A stretch of 64,000 bases of DNA from Mesorhizobium sp. WSM4306 (GTDB lineage: Bacteria > Pseudomonadota > Alphaproteobacteria > Rhizobiales > Rhizobiaceae), in NCBI RefSeq assembly GCF_007003975.1, contig NZ_VFTC01000012.1, forward strand, positions 112,322 through 176,321, given 5' to 3'. Numbering within the stretch: position 1 is the first letter of the stretch; the number at the start of each line of letters is the position of its first letter. Positions 60,690 to 64,000 of this stretch are shown here, in pieces. Below the pieces are notes generated by a model. It worked only from the letters and a program-made list of their open reading frames with translations, was not told where the DNA came from and ran no database searches. The position numbers were made by a program, and so were the translations under genes.

Positions 60690-61102
60690 TCCTCCTCGAT
60701 ACCAATGTCGTTTCGGAGGCGATGAAGCCCGAACCGCACCAGCTTGTTTTGACCTGGCTGAACGACCAGGCCGCCGAAACGCTCTATTTGTCCAGCGTGA
60801 CGCTGGCCGAAGTGCTGTTCGGCATCGAGGCGATGCCAGCTGGTCGTCGCAAGACTGCGCTCGCTGAAACCTTCGCCGGTGTGTGCGCGGTGTTTGACCG
60901 CCGCATCCTGCCTTTTGATGCCGAGGCGGCCCGGCACTATGCCGGCCTCGCGGTGAAGGCGAGGGGTGCCGGCAAGGGGTTTCCTGTGCCCGATGGCTAC
61001 ATCGCGGCAATCGCATCCGCAAAGGGCTTTCATGTCGCCTCGCGCGACACGACGCCATTCCATGCGGCCGGCGTGCCTGTCATCGATCCCTGGCAGCCGT
61101 AA
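60686..61102 (+). CDS. FitB-like PIN-domain toxin
   Basis: 138 residues starting MILLDTNVVSEAMKPEPHQL with the first PIN-domain acid (Asp5), then SSVTLAEVLFGIEAMPAGRR (Glu), and PDGYIAAIASAKGFHVASRD with two later acids. This four-acid pattern is that of Mg-dependent PIN ribonucleases. RNA is the likely substrate. All metal ligands appear intact, so it should be active. Coupled to the antitoxin gene. Confidence 0.92.
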   Translation: MILLDTNVVSEAMKPEPHQLVLTWLNDQAAETLYLSSVTLAEVLFGIEAMPAGRRKTALAETFAGVCAVFDRRILPFDAEAARHYAGLAVKARGAGKGFPVPDGYIAAIASAKGFHVASRDTTPFHAAGVPVIDPWQP

Positions 61103-61223
61103 CACGGTACGGCAGGACGCAAGGCAACTGTCCCAATTCGGGAAACATATGCTGGCATCTGTCTTGCAGCGCCCGGCTTGCCGGCTGACCCCGGCCCTGA
61201 TCGCGTTCCTGATCGGGTTGTAG

Positions 61224-61263
61224 GCTCGCCGGGAGTGATGATTGGGGTTCTCGCCCGGCGAGC
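61224..61263. terminator. Stem-loop after the toxin gene
   Basis: GCTCGCCGGG (61224-61233) and CCCGGCGAGC (61254-61263) are perfect 10-bp arms with a 20-base loop between the toxin gene and the convergent small membrane protein gene. No T run. Confidence 0.45.
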
Positions 61264-61319
61264 TTACCTTCAGGCAGAAAGCTCGCCAGAGTGCCCAGTA
61301 ATAAGGTCGCGCGCTCCTG

Positions 61320-61580
61320 TCACGCCCACAATCGGGCCAGATACCGGACCAGCAGGTAGACCGCCATATGCGCCGCCACGTAGCAGGCGGCGACGACGAC
61401 AAAGTAGGTCAGGCTGGCGGGCCACGACCGGGGAGGGCCCTGCCTCTTGCTAGGCCGGTTGTTCCAAATCCACAGGGCGGCGCAGATAATGGCCCAGAAG
61501 ACCACGAACGGAATCGCGATGCCGACATAGGCGAAGTAGGCAGGGCCTATCAGCGACAGCCATGCCTCAAGACCAGGCAT
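61320..61580 (-). CDS. Small two-helix membrane protein
   Basis: 86 residues, with GGGAG seven bases before the ATG at 61580. Two hydrophobic helices (AYVGIAIPFVVFWAIICAAL and LTYFVVVAACYVAAHMAVYL) are joined by a basic loop (NNRPSKRQGPPRSWP), which should face the cytoplasm. I recognise no family. It sits between the toxin-antitoxin pair and the oxidoreductase, on its own. Confidence 0.65.
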   Translation of the reverse strand: MPGLEAWLSLIGPAYFAYVGIAIPFVVFWAIICAALWIWNNRPSKRQGPPRSWPASLTYFVVVAACYVAAHMAVYLLVRYLARLWA

Positions 61581-61660
61581 CCGGAATCTCCCCTTTTGCC
61601 AAAGTCTAGACCGACGGCAGCGATGGAAGCGAGGGGATTATCCGAGCGGAGCACCTTGCG

Positions 61661-62629
61661 TCAAATCTTCAGCACCACCCGGCCGAATGGGCGCTCCTCG
61701 ATGAGATACCGCAAGCCTTCGGCGGCATCCTCCAGCGCAAAGACCTTCGCCACCATCGGCCTGACCTTGCCCGATACAAGCAGGTCCGAAATGACTGACC
61801 AGGCTGCTTGTCTGGCCGACGCGCTTTCGGTGAGTAGTAAAAACCCCTTAATGCTTGCAGCCTTCCAGATCAGGTCGGTGACATTGATCGTGGTTTCTCG
61901 TCCGGCGGAGTAACCGAGCGTGATCACCGATGCGCCGGGCGCTAGGGCCGGTAGCGCGGCGCTCAGGATCTTGCCGCCGATGCCGTCGATGACGATGTCG
62001 GCGCCATGGACTTCGCTAAGGCGGTTGACGCCGTCCGTCAAGCCCTCTGCGGTGAGGTCGACGACCTCGTCGAAGCCAAGCGCCTTGGCCTCTTCGGCCT
62101 TGGCGTGGCTGGTGGTGGAGGAGATGCTGTGGCTGGCGCCGAGCGCGTGCGCCAGCCGTGTCGTGGCATTGCCGACGGACCCGCCTATGGCCGGCGCCAG
62201 CACGACCTTGCCGGCGGCGAAGCCGGCATTCATCAGCGCGATGTAGGCCGTCAGATAGGCCACCGGCAGGCTTGCGGCCGTGGCGTCGTCGATCGCATCG
62301 GGGACACGCAGCAGCAATTCCTTGGGGACGGCGACATAGTCCGAATAGCTGCCGTTCTCGAACACGCCGAAGGGGCCGAGGAATGCCACCCGCGTGCCTT
62401 CGGGAAAATCGGCGTCGCCGCCCTCGATGATGCCGGCGCCTTCATTGCCGAGCACCAACGGTGCCGTCGAGCGCGGAAACTGTCCGCTCAGAATCGTATG
62501 ATCGAGCGGCGTCACGCCGGCGGCCCGCATCCGCACCAGCAGCCGTCCTTCGGACGGGACAGGCTTGGGTATGTCGACCAGTTTCAGGTCCTGATAGCCG
62601 CCGAAACCCTCTGCTCTCATTGCACGCAT
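61661..62629 (-). CDS. Quinone-oxidoreductase-like MDR family dehydrogenase
   Basis: Start at 62629 (AAGGA eight bases upstream; a second ATG at 62620), 322 residues. Medium-chain dehydrogenase features: VDIPKPVPSEGRLLVRMRAA, LVLGNEGAGIIEGG, PVAYLTAYIALMNAGFAAGK, and the NADPH loop APAIGGSVGNATTRLAHALG. Zinc ligands are absent, as in QOR-type enzymes. It likely reduces quinones or enones using NADPH. It lies downstream of an NTF2-like pseudogene and a TetR gene that carry matching operators, so TetR control is likely. Confidence 0.9.
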   Translation of the reverse strand: MRAMRAEGFGGYQDLKLVDIPKPVPSEGRLLVRMRAAGVTPLDHTILSGQFPRSTAPLVLGNEGAGIIEGGDADFPEGTRVAFLGPFGVFENGSYSDYVAVPKELLLRVPDAIDDATAASLPVAYLTAYIALMNAGFAAGKVVLAPAIGGSVGNATTRLAHALGASHSISSTTSHAKAEEAKALGFDEVVDLTAEGLTDGVNRLSEVHGADIVIDGIGGKILSAALPALAPGASVITLGYSAGRETTINVTDLIWKAASIKGFLLLTESASARQAAWSVISDLLVSGKVRPMVAKVFALEDAAEGLRYLIEERPFGRVVLKI

Positions 62630-62739
62630 GACTGTATTCCTTCTGTGTTGGCCTTGGCACCGGCCCGGCTGCAAGTCGCGACTGGCGGTCGCCAGCCCGG
62701 CAGGCTGGCGTTCTGTGGATTGAGGTTGAGTTTTGTCGC

Positions 62740-63178
62740 TCAGGCCTTCGGATCGGCGGTTGCCTTCTCCTGGGCCTCGGCCTGCGGTCCCGTCAGATAG
62801 AGATCGCCAAATTCGTCGCCGGCCTGTTCCCACATCAGGCGCGAGAACAGCAAAGGGGCGTCGAGTGGACTGACCAGGATCGAATCCGCTTCGCCGGCGG
62901 CATTTTTGTGCACCAGCGCGGAGCACTCGATAGGGGGCCGCGAACTTCGGCACGGCAGGATTCCATGAAGAAGTCGGCGCCGAAGTCGCCCCGATAGGTA
63001 AAGTCCTGAAAGTCGTAGAGCCGCACGGCATGCTTCAGCAGCGCCAGGATGTTCCGCCTTCCTTCGATCGTCGCCTCAGCACGGTGGCTTCGAGCGTGGC
63101 GTCCTCGGCGAGCCTTGCCAGCCATGGCGGCGGACCGCTGTGTTTGGGAAGAAGGGGACCTGCGTCGTTGAATTTCAT
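62740..63178 (-). pseudogene. NTF2/SnoaL-like protein gene with two frameshifts
   Basis: Three consecutive frames read one protein. MKFNDAGPLLPKHSGPPPWL from 63178, then after a shift near 63060, NILALLKHAVRLYDFQDFTY and GADFFMESCRAEV, then after a second shift near 62940, PIECSALVHKNAAGEADSIL and LFSRLMWEQAGDEF, ending in TGA at 62740. The pieces together resemble an NTF2-like (SnoaL-type) protein of about 145 residues. As it stands it cannot make a full product unless sequencing errors are involved. Confidence 0.65.
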
Positions 63179-63215
63179 GATCGGCCTCGTGCGGAGAAGG
63201 CTGGATTGGATGATC

Positions 63216-63234
63216 AATATGACCAGTCATCTTA
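63216..63234. promoter_or_regulatory. TetR operator, copy 1
   Basis: AATATGACCAGTCATCTTA, with ATGACCAGTCAT nearly palindromic, lies 38 bases before the NTF2-like pseudogene start. It matches copy 2 at 63842 at 17 of 19 positions. Confidence 0.75.
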
Positions 63235-63256
63235 TGTTCAGGAAAAAAGAGAAAGC

Positions 63257-63835
63257 CTATGTCGGCAGCGTACCGAATGCGACGGTTTCGAACGCCGTCA
63301 GCGCGGTTGCATCCTTGTCGACCTTGGCGCGCATCATCGCGCCTTCCCAGGAGTTGAGCAGGAAGGCGGCGATGGTCCTGGCATCCATGTCGCGCCGCAG
63401 CGCGCCGTCGGCTTGCGCTTCCTTGACGCAGGATTCGATTGCTCGGCTCCACGCCGCCAACAGCACGGCCAGGCGTTCCCGCACCGGGCGGCTCTGGTCC
63501 GGCATTTCCGCGCCCATATTGCCGATCATGCAGCCGGTTCGGTAGTCTCCCTGGCGGGCGACCTCGTTGAGATGCTGAAAGTACCGGCGCAGCCGGTCGA
63601 CGGCAGGCGTCTTCTCATCACCAAGCCCGCTCAACCCGTTGAGCACCCTTTGCCAGTAGCGCTCCAGGGCTTCGACAGCGAGGAGCTCCTTGCTTTCGAA
63701 ATGGTTGTAAAACGATCCCTTCGGCACCTGCGCCGCTTCGGTGATGTCCTGAACGCTGGTGCCGTTGAACCCCTTCCGATGCAGGGTGTCCACGGCTGCG
63801 GTGATGATCTGTTCTCTGGTGTTCGGCCTTGTCAT
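63257..63835 (-). CDS. TetR/AcrR family transcriptional regulator
   Basis: 192 residues: REQIITAAVDTLHRKGFNGT, SVQDITEAAQVPKGSFYNHF, ESKELLAVEALERYWQ is the TetR DNA-binding domain. The C-terminal part (GDYRTGCMIGNMGAEM, then LLAAWSRAIESCVKEAQADG) belongs to the branch with a conserved G-C-x-x-G-N segment, which includes regulators of electrophile or acrylate responses; the Cys could sense electrophiles. Operators lie before this gene and before the downstream pseudogene-oxidoreductase unit, so it probably represses both. Confidence 0.92.
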   Translation of the reverse strand: MTRPNTREQIITAAVDTLHRKGFNGTSVQDITEAAQVPKGSFYNHFESKELLAVEALERYWQRVLNGLSGLGDEKTPAVDRLRRYFQHLNEVARQGDYRTGCMIGNMGAEMPDQSRPVRERLAVLLAAWSRAIESCVKEAQADGALRRDMDARTIAAFLLNSWEGAMMRAKVDKDATALTAFETVAFGTLPT

Positions 63836-63841
63836 GGCAAT

Positions 63842-63860
63842 AATATGACCGGTCGTCTTA
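63842..63860. promoter_or_regulatory. TetR operator, copy 2
   Basis: AATATGACCGGTCGTCTTA contains the palindrome GACCGGTC and lies six bases before the TetR start codon, where bound protein would block its own transcription. Confidence 0.8.
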
Positions 63861-64000
63861 AAGCAGTCAACAGTGAAGTTTGACGGTCTCGGCCAAGGTC
63901 GTTCTTCGAAATGAGAATGGACGCCTAAAGCCTGTCGCCTTTTAAAGGATTCAGGATTCCCCTTGGTTTGAGTTCGTGATTCATTGCGGTTGAAAGGAGA

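Noticed and set aside
1..64000. CRISPR array, rRNA, tRNA, transposase or prophage genes
   Set aside because: No spaced direct repeats, no cloverleaf or rRNA segment and no transposase, integrase or phage motif were recognised on either strand.
63950..64000. Ribosome-site-like AAAGGAGA at the right edge
   Set aside because: It may precede a gene outside the window, but no start codon is visible, so nothing is called.

Overview
The window looks like chromosomal DNA of a Mesorhizobium-type alphaproteobacterium (order Hyphomicrobiales). It is GC-rich. The taxonomic clues are two small proteins that look like DUF680 (as I recall, a family described from Mesorhizobium), a DUF982 protein, a MucR/Ros regulator, an Omp25-type barrel protein, HdaA, and dispersed palindromic elements that I recall from rhizobial genomes. 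Gene content is mostly housekeeping plus regulator-controlled accessory operons. I see no rRNA or tRNA gene, CRISPR array, insertion sequence or prophage.

Layout. (1) 1-14.1 kb is a surface-polysaccharide locus. It holds two very large paralogous proteins, each carrying two glycosyltransferase domains and a C-terminal beta-rich module (the first runs off the left edge), a family-2-like glycosyltransferase, an alkaline-phosphatase-fold phosphoglycerol transferase ending in a putative xylan-type carbohydrate-binding module, a DUF995 protein, and an abutting pair for UDP-xylose synthase and UDP-glucose 4-epimerase. An AT-rich gap of about 1.2 kb follows. (2) 15-20 kb: RlmJ, a decayed VOC-family gene, a TetR/DinB divergent pair and a lysine/alanine repeat histone-H1-like protein. 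(3) 20-27 kb: GST, Omp25-like protein, SDR-uvrC, pgsA-moaD-moaE and a YbaY-META protein. (4) 27-35 kb: MarR/cupin pair with a visible operator, methyltransferase, ndk, bluB, a second GST, DinB, a repeat-rich secreted protein, a diguanylate cyclase and a sterol-desaturase-family enzyme. (5) 35-43 kb: UvrD-type helicase, tiny stress-type genes, a LysR-controlled 2OG-oxygenase/DMT-exporter operon and MucR. (6) 43-54 kb: ABC-F ATPase, a molybdopterin oxidoreductase, then an Lrp-controlled operon (diaminopropionate ammonia-lyase, carbamoylase-type hydrolase, M20D amidohydrolase, arginase-family ureohydrolase) followed by dapB. (7) 54-64 kb: DUF680-like pair, SixA-type phosphatase, purM-purN, a second CDP-alcohol phosphatidyltransferase, AI-2E transporter, HdaA, a FitAB-type toxin-antitoxin pair, and a TetR-controlled oxidoreductase locus with an NTF2-like pseudogene.

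The most interesting hypotheses are: a catabolic cassette in which three different hydrolases (ureido, acyl, guanidino) would all release 2,3-diaminopropionate for the PLP lyase, which could suit a symbiont of legumes rich in such non-protein amino acids; the paired double-glycosyltransferase proteins with a tandem C-terminal module; a long hairpin made of heptanucleotide repeats; and a TetR operator present in two nearly identical copies. Several genes have starts that differ from the longest open frame (TTG for MucR and Lrp, GTG for LysR, DpaL and HdaA). Four small genes of 49-54 codons were found by reading.
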